Positions 20,551 through 29,002 of a DNA stretch of 64,000 nucleotides are shown piece after piece. The stretch's first letter is position 1, and each line of letters opens with the position of its first letter. Source of the stretch: Marinobacter subterrani (GTDB taxonomy: Bacteria > Pseudomonadota > Gammaproteobacteria > Pseudomonadales > Oleiphilaceae); contig NZ_LFBU01000001.1 of NCBI RefSeq assembly GCF_001045555.1, positions 744,001 through 808,000 of the forward strand, written 5' to 3'. Below the pieces are notes generated by a model. It worked only from the letters and a program-made list of their open reading frames with translations, was not told the DNA's origin and ran no database searches. The translations under genes were made by a program, and so were the position numbers.

Positions 20551-21493
20551 TTCCCAGAAATTGTCTGACGGCATCCGTCACGTGACGGGTGTCCCCATCC
20601 AGATGACAATGGTGGCCACCCGGTACCTTCGCTATCTGAAGGTCTGGAATGGCGCCGGCGCGTTCATCCAGGTCCGTTCTGTGCGCCAGAAGCCCCTGGT
20701 CGGCCCGGATAAACAGAGCGCGGGTTTCCAAAGCAGAAAGAGTCGCCATTACCTGTGCTTCCGTCATCATCAGCGGTGACGGATGCCGCAGCCGTGAATC
20801 CGTGCGCCACACGAAACCGTCAGCCTCCGGCTTCATGTTACGGGGCACCAGCGTTAAAGCTGCCTCCGGGCTCAGCGGGCTTAATCCACCCTCTCGCGCC
20901 CTGGCGGCCGTCGCAATATCCGGGTACACCACTTGCCGGCCGGAACCGGCAATGCGTTTCTTGATTGCCTTTCGGAGCTGGGGAATGGTTTCGCCGACCG
21001 GGCGGCTGATTGCACCAAGGCTGTCGATCATCACCAGGTTGCGCACCCGCTCGGGAAAGGCTGCAGCGTAAAGGGTACCGACAATGCCCCCGAGGGAGTG
21101 GCCAACCAGATTGATCCGCCCGTCGGGGGTTTCCTGGAAATAGCGCTCGACCAGTTCGGCAAGGTCTGCCACATAATCCATCAACAGGTAGCTCTGCCCT
21201 TCCGGTCGGTGGCCCGAGTGACCATGGCCGGCGAAATCCAGGGCGTAAACCGGGCCCAGGCTGGTTAATTCCGGCGCAAGCCTGACGAAAGTAAGGCTGT
21301 TATCCAGCCAGCCATGCAGCATCACGGTCGGCGTGTTTTCGTGAACACCCTCATCCGCCTGCCAGCTCAGCCCGGCCAGAGTGATATGGCGGAGTTTCCA
21401 CCCGGATTCACGACACGGCTTGTCGCTTTGCCCGGCAAAACCGCCTTCCGCCAGACTGTCTGCAGCCTCGGGAGATAGTGCAATATCGTTCAT
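20543..21493 (-). CDS. Alpha/beta hydrolase
   Basis: 316-residue alpha/beta-hydrolase-fold enzyme. HGWLDNSLTFVRLAPEL is the oxyanion-hole region, GHSLGGIVGTLYAAAFPERV the nucleophile elbow (GxSxG) and GGHHCHLD the probable catalytic histidine. No signal peptide. It lies 13 bases after pilZ and overlaps the next gene by 8 bases, so it is co-translated with its neighbours. Substrate cannot be named; esterase or lipase-type activity is most likely. Confidence 0.9.
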   Translation of the reverse strand: MNDIALSPEAADSLAEGGFAGQSDKPCRESGWKLRHITLAGLSWQADEGVHENTPTVMLHGWLDNSLTFVRLAPELTSLGPVYALDFAGHGHSGHRPEGQSYLLMDYVADLAELVERYFQETPDGRINLVGHSLGGIVGTLYAAAFPERVRNLVMIDSLGAISRPVGETIPQLRKAIKKRIAGSGRQVVYPDIATAARAREGGLSPLSPEAALTLVPRNMKPEADGFVWRTDSRLRHPSPLMMTEAQVMATLSALETRALFIRADQGLLAHRTDLDERAGAIPDLQIAKVPGGHHCHLDGDTRHVTDAVRQFLGNE

Positions 21494-21506
21494 GCAGGCC
21501 CCGCCT

Positions 21507-21866
21507 TCACATGGTGTGTGTTGGCCGATCGGAACTCAGAGAGCCTGCCAGGTAGGATTCGATCTTGGTGCGGGCGGTTTCGTCATCACCGTTGAACTGA
21601 ACGCCAATTCCGGCAGCGCGATTGCCCTGGGCACCTTTCGGAGTAATCCAGATGACCTTGCCGGCTACCGGGATTTTCTCCGGCTCATCCATCAGGTTGA
21701 GAAGCAGGAACACCTCATCCCCCAACTGATACTGCTTCTGGGTCGGGATAAACAGCCCCCCCTGGCGAATGTAAGGCATATAGGCCGCGTAGAGAACGGC
21801 TTTATCCTTTATCGTCAGGGTAAGAATGCCACTGCGCGCACCGAATCCGGGCCCCATAACTGACAC
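21507..21866 (-). CDS. pilZ: PilZ-domain protein (type IV pilus PilZ)
   Basis: 119-residue PilZ-domain protein. It begins MSVMGPGFGARSGILTLTIKD and carries YIRQGGLFIPT, LGDEVFLLLNLMDEPEKIPV and AAGIGVQF, which match the canonical PilZ of Pseudomonas rather than longer c-di-GMP effectors. The RxxxR c-di-GMP-binding signature is not visible, in line with the known inability of this founding member to bind c-di-GMP. Known role: pilus biogenesis through FimX/PilB. holB-pilZ adjacency is conserved, which supports the call. Confidence 0.93.
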   Translation of the reverse strand: MSVMGPGFGARSGILTLTIKDKAVLYAAYMPYIRQGGLFIPTQKQYQLGDEVFLLLNLMDEPEKIPVAGKVIWITPKGAQGNRAAGIGVQFNGDDETARTKIESYLAGSLSSDRPTHTM

Positions 21867-21945
21867 CTTTCTGTAAGATCAATTTTTACGTGTTGCGGGA
21901 TGCAAAAATCCCTGTCATTCCCGAATCATAGCAGCAGTTGACCGC

Positions 21946-23007
21946 TTAGGCGTAATCCTGTCGGGCGACCGCTGCCTGTCCTGCCGGGCGCTTGACCGGC
22001 ATCAATGCCTGCCAGGCTATGAGCAAGCGGCTGGCTTCCAGTTCCGGGCTGGCGTTATAAACGCCGGCGGCTCGGGACTCTTTTACCCTATCCAGCAGTT
22101 CGTGGGCTCGCCAGGCCGGGGTCGATTTCGCCAGAAAGCCCAGCATATCGGCTGCGTCGGTATCCTGCGCTTTGCCTCCAACGATAAGCCGGGCCAGATC
22201 CGCCCCCCAGGTTTCAAACAACCAGAGCGTGTCCTCCAGCCCCAGAGCTTTGAATGCCTTGGCGGCCTCCCCGACCGGGATCTTCGCCTTCATGAAGTCC
22301 TTGAACCGCCCCAGCGCCGTATCCCGCAGACCGATGAAGTCCCCGGTCGCATAGTCAAATGCCAGCCTTGGCGCGTTACCGGAGAGCATGAGTGCTTTGG
22401 CCAGCACATCGGCGGAGGGCCGTGCGTCCTCAGACAACCCCTGAACCCGATTGGTCAGCCACCGGTTGGCGTCTTCATCACCGGGCACCGGGATGGCCAG
22501 TGTCTGGCAGCGGGAGCGGATGGTTGGAATGACCGGGCGACCGCTTTCCTGCAGAAGAATCAGGGTCACGTCGGGAAGCGGCTCTTCCAGGGTCTTGAGC
22601 AAGGCATTCGCGGCGTTGATGTTGAGTTGATCGGCACGGTCAATGATGGCGACCTTGTGATGCGCCACCTGGGGCGATGCAACGGCAAAAGACGAGAGCG
22701 CCCTGATCTGATCGACCTTGACCATGCGGGATTTCTCCGGCGCATAGACACGGACATCCGGATGGCTTGCGGCCGCAAAAAGCTGGCACTGCTTACACTC
22801 GCCGCACGCTACCGGCGCTCCCGCTTCAAGGTTCGCCGGCCGTCCACAAAGCCGCAGCCGGGCAACGGCTTCGGCCCAGGCGCGCTTACCCACACCTCGT
22901 TCCCCGGCAATAATCAACGCGTGCGCAAGCCGGTCCTCCGCAATTCGGCTCTGAACCGTATGCCAGGCGCGCTTCAGCCAGGGCATGTCTTCGGCAATAT
23001 CAGTCAC
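21946..23007 (-). CDS. holB: HolB, DNA polymerase III delta-prime subunit
   Basis: Clamp-loader subunit that helps place the beta clamp on DNA. 353 residues. It shows the AAA+-like N-terminal part with the loop GERGVGKRAWAEA, a zinc module from Cys residues in LRLCGRP and CGECKQC, and the sensor-like segment IIDRADQLNINAANALLKTLEEP. In most relatives holB follows tmk; here its start overlaps the tgpA stop by 8 bases instead. pilZ follows. Confidence 0.95.
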   Translation of the reverse strand: MTDIAEDMPWLKRAWHTVQSRIAEDRLAHALIIAGERGVGKRAWAEAVARLRLCGRPANLEAGAPVACGECKQCQLFAAASHPDVRVYAPEKSRMVKVDQIRALSSFAVASPQVAHHKVAIIDRADQLNINAANALLKTLEEPLPDVTLILLQESGRPVIPTIRSRCQTLAIPVPGDEDANRWLTNRVQGLSEDARPSADVLAKALMLSGNAPRLAFDYATGDFIGLRDTALGRFKDFMKAKIPVGEAAKAFKALGLEDTLWLFETWGADLARLIVGGKAQDTDAADMLGFLAKSTPAWRAHELLDRVKESRAAGVYNASPELEASRLLIAWQALMPVKRPAGQAAVARQDYA

Positions 23008-25090
23008 GACGTTTTCCTGTCCGGGAATGGGGTCTGCGCACTTGTTTTTTCATGGTCGCGAGTAACCGGCGCATCCGTTTCAGTTGCTCGCCACTCTCAT
23101 TCTCTGCGCCCGCTTGCTCTGGGCCTGCGCTATAGTAATGGCTGTTGACCATCCGGGCAAAAAGCCGGGCAGAATCCGCCGCCGCAGGTTCGGCTTTGGC
23201 CAGCCTCATGGCCAGCACGGTGGGCGTCTCACCGTGGCGAACCGGCACGCCGGCGGCGGCGCACAGCCGGTGCCAGGTATCCACCACCCGCCGGAAGGCA
23301 TCCCGCCTTTCCCCGCGGCGCATCTGCAACGCGGATATCAGCCCCGCGATCAGCAATCCGGCCCCGACAATGCCCGCGGTCAGGTATCCCAGCTCCCGCA
23401 TGCCAAAACCGCCCGGCAAGCGAGACATCAAATTCATCTGGCTCTGGCCCTGATAGCCCACCACCCAGCGCTGCCACTGATAATTGATGCGATCCAGTTG
23501 CAGGCTCGCCCATTGCACCAGGGCAACGTCTGCGTAGCGCTGCGGGGAGGCCCAGTCATTTTCGAGGAACGAACCTTCCTCGGCCACCGCCTCCCGCAGG
23601 CCGGACTCGATCCGCTCCGGAGCAATAGCGGCGGTGGGATCGACCCTTACCCAGCCCCGGCCATCAAGATAGGCCTCAACCCAGGCATGGGCATCGTACT
23701 GGCGTACGATCAGGTAATCACCGCCGGCACCGGGCTCGCCGCCCTGATAGCCAACCACAATACGCGCCGGGATACCGGCTGCCCTCAATACAAAGGTCGT
23801 CGCGCCGGCATAGTGGGCACAGAAGCCGCGCTTTGCATCGAACAATAGGGTATCGATGCCATTGTCCGGCATGGCCGGGGGCCTCAGGGTGTAAAAATAG
23901 GGCTGTTGCCGGAACCGCTGCAGCAGCGAGCGGACCACCTGCTCGTCGTTTATGGTTCGGCGCAGCTCGGCGGCGAGTTCCCGCGCCCTCGGATTGCCCT
24001 CCCGGGGCAGTTGAAGGTAGCGGCGAAGCTCCGCCCTCTGGGCCGGCTGATCCGGGCCGGCGTTCTGATCCAGCCCCAGACGGTAACGCACAGCGCTGTC
24101 TGCGGGCCGGCGGAACCGGAACAGATCGGCCGATGCCTCAACCACGTTGTCGGACACCGCCCGGGAGTTTTCCAGGGCAAAGGCCCAGCGCTGGTCGGTT
24201 GGTTCCAGCAACACATCGTATTCGTCTCGTTTCAGAGGGCCCACGCCACCGTCGACAGCGACCCGGCCGAGGGGGCTGAAGCCTTCGGCCTGGCCCTGCC
24301 GCCAGGTCTCTCCGTCCAGATAATCCAGCACCAGACCCCGCCAGTAGCGATCTCGATGGGGCGGTATCTCGCCGCCAAAAGTCACCCGGAAGGCGGGCTC
24401 ACTGCTCTGGGCCAGATCGGAAATATCCCCGGGCCGCATGGTGTCACTGATGCCGGTTCGCGCCTCACCCGAGACCAGCGGAACATTCCAGAGCGGCGAC
24501 ATGCGCGGGAAAAAGACAAACAGCAGAACCACAACCGGCAGGGTTTTCAGAAACAGGCCGCCCAATCTCCGCCAGCCCGACCTCAGCCCTCCCGGAAGAT
24601 CCGGGGCATTGAGCACCTGCAGCCCCACAAGCAGCAGCGCCACGCCGGTGAAGGTCACCAGGGCCCAGAGAATCTCCTGGTGGAACAGGAAGTTCACCGT
24701 GGCGAGGTAGACAAGGATGAAAAACAGCACGTAGAAGTCGCGAACCGTGCGGGTTTCCAGCCATTTCAGCCCTACCGCCAGCACGAAGAAGGAGGCGGCG
24801 GTGTCCACGGTAAACCGCCCCTGCACCGTCGCCACATACACGCCGATCAACAGCAGCATGATGCCGGTTCTGAGCCCGCGGCCGGGCAATCTCACCCGGC
24901 CATACTGGGCCAGCCAGCGCCAGCCGGCGAGCACCGCGCAGGCCGACATAAGCCACAGGGGCAGCCGGTCCCACTGAGGCGTTAGCAGCAGGGCAAAACT
25001 GCCAATCAGCCAGAGCAGGGCTTTCGATGGCAGACCGTTTGCCGGCACACTCTCGGCATCGTTGGTCCTGAGGCGATCGAGAAAACTCAA
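23000..25090 (-). CDS. tgpA: TgpA-type membrane transglutaminase-like protein (DUF3488)
   Basis: 696-residue inner-membrane protein with several N-terminal membrane segments (DUF3488), a large periplasmic transglutaminase-like domain and one more membrane segment near residue 560 (LGYLTAGIVGAGLLIAGLIS), then a soluble tail. The catalytic triad is visible: Cys in KRGFCAHYAGATTFVLRAAG, His in YDAHAWVEAYLDGRGW, Asp in VRVDPTAAIAPERI. In Pseudomonas TgpA is essential and acts in the envelope; substrate unknown. It overlaps DUF58 upstream by 4 bases and holB downstream by 8. Confidence 0.92.
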   Translation of the reverse strand: MSFLDRLRTNDAESVPANGLPSKALLWLIGSFALLLTPQWDRLPLWLMSACAVLAGWRWLAQYGRVRLPGRGLRTGIMLLLIGVYVATVQGRFTVDTAASFFVLAVGLKWLETRTVRDFYVLFFILVYLATVNFLFHQEILWALVTFTGVALLLVGLQVLNAPDLPGGLRSGWRRLGGLFLKTLPVVVLLFVFFPRMSPLWNVPLVSGEARTGISDTMRPGDISDLAQSSEPAFRVTFGGEIPPHRDRYWRGLVLDYLDGETWRQGQAEGFSPLGRVAVDGGVGPLKRDEYDVLLEPTDQRWAFALENSRAVSDNVVEASADLFRFRRPADSAVRYRLGLDQNAGPDQPAQRAELRRYLQLPREGNPRARELAAELRRTINDEQVVRSLLQRFRQQPYFYTLRPPAMPDNGIDTLLFDAKRGFCAHYAGATTFVLRAAGIPARIVVGYQGGEPGAGGDYLIVRQYDAHAWVEAYLDGRGWVRVDPTAAIAPERIESGLREAVAEEGSFLENDWASPQRYADVALVQWASLQLDRINYQWQRWVVGYQGQSQMNLMSRLPGGFGMRELGYLTAGIVGAGLLIAGLISALQMRRGERRDAFRRVVDTWHRLCAAAGVPVRHGETPTVLAMRLAKAEPAAADSARLFARMVNSHYYSAGPEQAGAENESGEQLKRMRRLLATMKKQVRRPHSRTGKRRD

Positions 25091-26142
25091 ACCTGCCCCT
25101 CCTTGGTGGTCTGTGGTGATTCAGCCGACCGGCGTTTCCGGGTGCCATGGGGTTCGGTTGTGGCATCCCGGGGCCTTTCTTCGCCCCAGGTCGCCAGCAC
25201 CCGGAGGCAGCGAGCGACATGGGCGGGACCGGAATCGGGCTCGATGACCTGCCCCGGCAGGTTCAGGCCAAACCGGGCACCGCTTTTGCCCCGCTCATTG
25301 ACCAGAAACGCCAGATAACTGAGGCGCAACTCATGATCTGCCCCCGGGTAGGCATTGAAATCCAGCCAGTGCGGACTCCCCTGCTCGCCTTCCCAGTCGG
25401 CAACCACCATCTGCCCGGTTCGTGCAAACCGCTTCCACTGAACCCGCTGGCTCAGGTCACCCTCCCGCCAGGGCCGGATATCGGCGTGATCATTTCCGTC
25501 AACGGATCGTGCGTCCGCCGATTCCTCGCCATCGTCTACCGTACTAAACGCCTCTGGCGCAGGCACCGGCCTCGGAAACACCACGCCAGCCGACACCGGG
25601 CGAACCCAGGACCAGGCTTTCAGCAGACCAAAGGGAAAGCGGGTTTCGATACGAATCCTGTCCGGCCGCAGGTACCCACGATGGGCAGAATGAACCGGCA
25701 GGGTGACATCCTGCGCCTGCCCGGAGTGGACATGCACCGGGGCGTGGCACGATTCCTCACAGGAAAGCAGGATGGCAATCGCATCATCCCGGCCGGCCCT
25801 GAGCCGGAAATGGAAGGGGATGTCATCGCCGGCAAACCCCTCCCCTGGCTGCACCAGCGTTAACTCCAGGCCTGCGAGATTCCGGTGGGTCTGGTGCATG
25901 GCGCCGACAAAAACCGCGCCCAGGAGAAACGTGGTGAGGTAGATCAGGCTGTTCTGATAATTGATGCCGGTTAGCAGCATGATGAACAGCAACAGACCAA
26001 AAACCACGCCCGCGCCAGTGGGCAGAATAAAGATATTTTTCTGGCTGAAGGTCTGCAGATCGGAGCGCGGAATTCTCCGGTTGATCCAGCGGCTCCAGCG
26101 GTTTTTGAACAGGTTTTTCATAGTGTCACTGAGGCCAGTCAT
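25087..26142 (-). CDS. DUF58 domain membrane-associated protein
   Basis: 351 residues. Two N-terminal membrane segments (around residues 38-78: GAGVVFGLLLFIMLLTGINY, LIYLTTFLLGAVFVGAMHQ), then a periplasm/cytoplasm-facing beta region and the DUF58 signature ADIRPWREGDLSQRVQWKRFAR. DUF58 genes normally sit between a MoxR ATPase and a TgpA transglutaminase; TgpA is present and overlaps by 4 bases, but no MoxR gene precedes it here (the only MoxR in the window is at 61.4 kb). The gene heads the long run that continues to aroC. Confidence 0.92.
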   Translation of the reverse strand: MTGLSDTMKNLFKNRWSRWINRRIPRSDLQTFSQKNIFILPTGAGVVFGLLLFIMLLTGINYQNSLIYLTTFLLGAVFVGAMHQTHRNLAGLELTLVQPGEGFAGDDIPFHFRLRAGRDDAIAILLSCEESCHAPVHVHSGQAQDVTLPVHSAHRGYLRPDRIRIETRFPFGLLKAWSWVRPVSAGVVFPRPVPAPEAFSTVDDGEESADARSVDGNDHADIRPWREGDLSQRVQWKRFARTGQMVVADWEGEQGSPHWLDFNAYPGADHELRLSYLAFLVNERGKSGARFGLNLPGQVIEPDSGPAHVARCLRVLATWGEERPRDATTEPHGTRKRRSAESPQTTKEGQV

Positions 26143-26323
26143 TGCCGGAAAAGTTCACGGTACCTGACCATGATTTTGTCGTGTTTGGTAAGAGTACCGG
26201 AAAAGAGTACCGGAAAATCGCCGATTCTGATCACAATCCCGGGTTTTGCCGCTTGAATTCCTGTCTGACAAACCGAATACTTGCCGAAAGAAGTGTGTTT
26301 TTCACACCGCAAGAGGCAACCTT

Positions 26324-26941
26324 ATGAAACGCCGACACCTGCTGGCCACCGCCATAAGCGGGCTGGTTATATCGCCCCCTTCTATGGGCGGCGTCCAGGC
26401 CATGACAGCCGATGAGATGGTGGATACCTACGTGAAGGACTCCGCGGTTATCGTCGTGCCGAAAGAACGCCGGAAACCCGAGGCAGACCGTCAGCGCATC
26501 ATTCGCGCCCTGACCATCTCGCCCGGCGAACCGGTGTTGTCCGAAGCTGAGGAGGAAGCCTATCGCGAGGCGTTGCGCCGCTACACCAAGGAAGGTAAAG
26601 ACGAAGCCCTGGAAAATGCTCAGGATGAATTCCTGCGCCGCGCCCTGCTGCTGCCCCAGGAAGAACTGGCCCGGGCCCAGCCACCGGCCGAGTTTACCCC
26701 AACCATCCCGCCACTGATTTTCGGGCAGCAGGCCCAGATTCCGGAAGAACCCTTCACCCAGACGTTTCTTAACGACCAGTTGGGGATTGGCTTTGACGGG
26801 CAGAACCTGAATTTCAGCATCGGTAATCCACCGGGAATCGACCAGATTCAGATTCCCCAGGCGATTAATGAAGGGCCGATTAGCCTAACACCAAGGCCGG
26901 GTGGCGGGTTTGATCTTTCTATTGCGGTGCCGGATCAGTAG
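26324..26941 (+). CDS. Secreted protein of unknown function
   Basis: 205 residues from the ATG at 26324, which follows an AAGAGG ribosome site. A signal peptide is likely (MKRRHLLATAISGLVIS...GGVQAM). The mature part is rich in Glu, Arg and Pro, with an alpha-helical middle (SEAEEEAYREALRRYTKEG) and a Pro/Gly/Gln-rich C-terminal third. No cysteine besides none in motifs, no known domain recognised. It is followed by a terminator and converges with the DUF6160 gene; its role may be linked to that protein but nothing shows it. Codon use is like the neighbours. Confidence 0.75.
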   Translation: MKRRHLLATAISGLVISPPSMGGVQAMTADEMVDTYVKDSAVIVVPKERRKPEADRQRIIRALTISPGEPVLSEAEEEAYREALRRYTKEGKDEALENAQDEFLRRALLLPQEELARAQPPAEFTPTIPPLIFGQQAQIPEEPFTQTFLNDQLGIGFDGQNLNFSIGNPPGIDQIQIPQAINEGPISLTPRPGGGFDLSIAVPDQ

Positions 26942-26966
26942 CGGATAGGTCAACTGGCACTAAAAC

Positions 26967-27001
26967 AAAAAACGGCAGCCATTGATTGGTTGCCGTTTTT
27001 T
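26967..27001 (+). terminator. Rho-independent terminator after 26324-26941
   Basis: Arms AAAAAACGGCA (26967-26977) and TGCCGTTTTTT (26991-27001) with a 13-base loop; the T-rich second arm ends the plus-strand transcript. The A-rich first arm makes it partly active on the minus strand as well. Confidence 0.8.
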
Positions 27002-27027
27002 GTTGTTCGAAGTTTTCTCTTGGCGAC

Positions 27028-27055
27028 GAAAAACGCCCCGCAGTGCGGGGCGTTT
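27028..27055 (-). terminator. Rho-independent terminator after DUF6160 gene
   Basis: Perfect stem AAACGCCCCGCA (27031-27042) / TGCGGGGCGTTT (27044-27055), followed on the minus strand by GTTTTTC. It lies 25 bases past the stop of the gene at 27080. Confidence 0.8.
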
Positions 27056-27079
27056 CACCAACTTGGGTATCAGGTCAGA

Positions 27080-28012
27080 TTAGTGACCGTAGATAGCCAG
27101 CTTGGTGTTGGTAACAGCCACGTTATCCATGGCCACGGAACCGATGGAGGTGCCACCGATTTCGATCGCGCCGATGGACATGTCCATGTACACGTTGTTT
27201 ACATCGATGCGCAGTACGTCAGTGGCAGTGGAATCACCCAGCCCGGCACCCTTGTACACATCAAGGTTCACGTTCGCGTACTTGCTGAGTTTACCGTAGG
27301 CCAACTGACCGGCAGGAGTAGCCAGGTCATAGCCACCTTCGTTCGCTTCTGTACCACTTCCAACGGTGAGCCCGTCCCCGTCATAGTCAAAGTTGTCACC
27401 GGCACCGGTAACAACCATGTCACGGATACCAACACCCAGGAAGTCAACGTCGAAGTCCATGTCGTCGATGTCGAAGGCAACAGCCATGTTCAGGTGATCG
27501 GTAGCCGTATCAACCTTCAGGTCCAGAGCAGCGAGGTCACCGTGCATCGCCAGATTGGAGATCAGGGTGGTGCTGTCAGTACCGTTGCTGCCGGCCAACA
27601 GTTCCATCGAACCTGCGGTCATACCCCAGTCGATGGGCACTGGCGCGCCAGTAGTCGCGTCAGTCTGCAGGGAACCTACGTGAATGATTGCATCGCCATC
27701 ATCAGCGACATCAATTTTAATCTGGATCTGATCCAGGAGGCCATTAGTGACTTCACCGGTGGTGGCATCTGTAGTCTCACCATCAGCCGTCACGCCGGCA
27801 CCACCCAGCACGATGTCGTTAACCGCGAAGGAACCTTCGTCGGTGTACTTGAACTGGCCAATGCTTACCTTGGTTTCCAGCTCGATGGTCACACCGGCCT
27901 GACCGGTGACATTACCCATCGCGCTGTCATTCATGGCTTTCAGTTCAGCGTTCGCTGCGAAAGGGGCAGCAGCAATCGCAGTTACAAGAGCAATTTTCTT
28001 CAGGCCTTTCAT
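27080..28012 (-). CDS. DUF6160 / FilA-type exported protein
   Basis: 310 residues from the ATG at 28012, chosen because AAGGAG lies just upstream and the residues MKGLKKIALVTAIAAAPFAANA form a clean signal peptide. The mature N terminus (LKAMNDSAMGNVTGQAGVTI) is the DUF6160 pattern, found in putative pilus-associated FilA-like proteins. The rest is Asp-, Gly- and Thr-rich with many short beta strands and a DYDGDG segment near residue 210 that resembles a calcium-binding loop. Surface or outer-membrane location is inferred. A strong ribosome site and own terminator suggest a well-expressed single gene. Confidence 0.8.
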   Translation of the reverse strand: MKGLKKIALVTAIAAAPFAANAELKAMNDSAMGNVTGQAGVTIELETKVSIGQFKYTDEGSFAVNDIVLGGAGVTADGETTDATTGEVTNGLLDQIQIKIDVADDGDAIIHVGSLQTDATTGAPVPIDWGMTAGSMELLAGSNGTDSTTLISNLAMHGDLAALDLKVDTATDHLNMAVAFDIDDMDFDVDFLGVGIRDMVVTGAGDNFDYDGDGLTVGSGTEANEGGYDLATPAGQLAYGKLSKYANVNLDVYKGAGLGDSTATDVLRIDVNNVYMDMSIGAIEIGGTSIGSVAMDNVAVTNTKLAIYGH

Positions 28013-28201
28013 TTTTATCTCCTTATAAAACTCTTTTGTTCTTATGCGAGTTTTTGGTTTTGGGTGTGGAGACCAACGCTCCACAACTCCATTTAAGATT
28101 GTTTTACAGTCCTAGTCCGTGACTGCATTCACAAATCCTTACCACTCCTTTACAACCTGAAACAAACGTGTCGAATCTCTCAAATCAATGAAACAGCGGC
28201 C

Positions 28202-28816
28202 CTAGGAGGCAGCCCCCGGCGCATCGGCCTTGCTGTCGTAAAACATCTGGAATGGTTTTTCCCGGGTAACGGACTTGGCGTACTTGACCTGCCCGCCCTC
28301 AACAACGAAGGGGACAATCTTCGTAGCAGAGACCCCGAGGCGGTGCTCGTGCTCAACCACCAGGGCCCGCTGAGTGTTTTCTTCCGAGAGCTGCCCTGCA
28401 TAGAGAATCACTGCCGCATTAATCTTGCCCCGGCGTGCAACGGATTTCAGCGCTGCCCGGAACATCACTACCCGGATAGAGGCAGGCGCACCCTCAGCGG
28501 ATTTGTCCAGCTTGAGCTCCTTCACCGTCACACCATCATCCATCAGCATCCAGGCCGCCGGCATGGCACTGCCCTCGGCTTTCATCCGGGGAGCGTACTC
28601 CTCCGTCGCGTTCTTGGTGAGATAGGCCAACTGTTCCTTGGCAACGATGATGTACCTGGCCATTTCCTCGCGGGTCAGCGTGCCGTCGGATATCACGCTG
28701 TTTTCAGGAATCTTGAGTTCCAGTGTTTTCTCCTCTGCGGTGACCTGCCCGGAAAAGGCAGTTAACAATCCGACCAACAAGGCCGCTTTACGCAGTGAAC
28801 GAGGTTTGAATTCCAT
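28202..28816 (-). CDS. Exported protein of unknown function
   Basis: 204 residues from the ATG at 28816 (MEFKPRSLRKAALLVGLL); a GTG 12 codons earlier is an alternative. A signal peptide ends near GQVTAEE. The mature part is alpha/beta with LTREEMARYIIVAKEQLAYL and a Lys/Glu-rich C-terminal half; no known domain recognised. It is followed after a 189-base gap by the DUF6160 gene in the same direction, and is divergent from pabB. A periplasmic role beside the DUF6160 protein is only a guess from position. Confidence 0.75.
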   Translation of the reverse strand: MEFKPRSLRKAALLVGLLTAFSGQVTAEEKTLELKIPENSVISDGTLTREEMARYIIVAKEQLAYLTKNATEEYAPRMKAEGSAMPAAWMLMDDGVTVKELKLDKSAEGAPASIRVVMFRAALKSVARRGKINAAVILYAGQLSEENTQRALVVEHEHRLGVSATKIVPFVVEGGQVKYAKSVTREKPFQMFYDSKADAPGAAS

Positions 28817-29002
28817 GCTTGAGGTTTCCGTTTTATTGTCATTGATTTCCACGCAACCGGCCTGCCTCGGTTAGAATAGCGCTCCGGATTCAGGCTGGCG
28901 GGTCGGGTGAACTTTACCCAGTTATTAGATCAGTGGCCTTCCGTAACCGACAATGCCGTTTTTGTGGCCTGGGTATCATTCCTTTAATCTTGCGGGGGTA
29001 AT

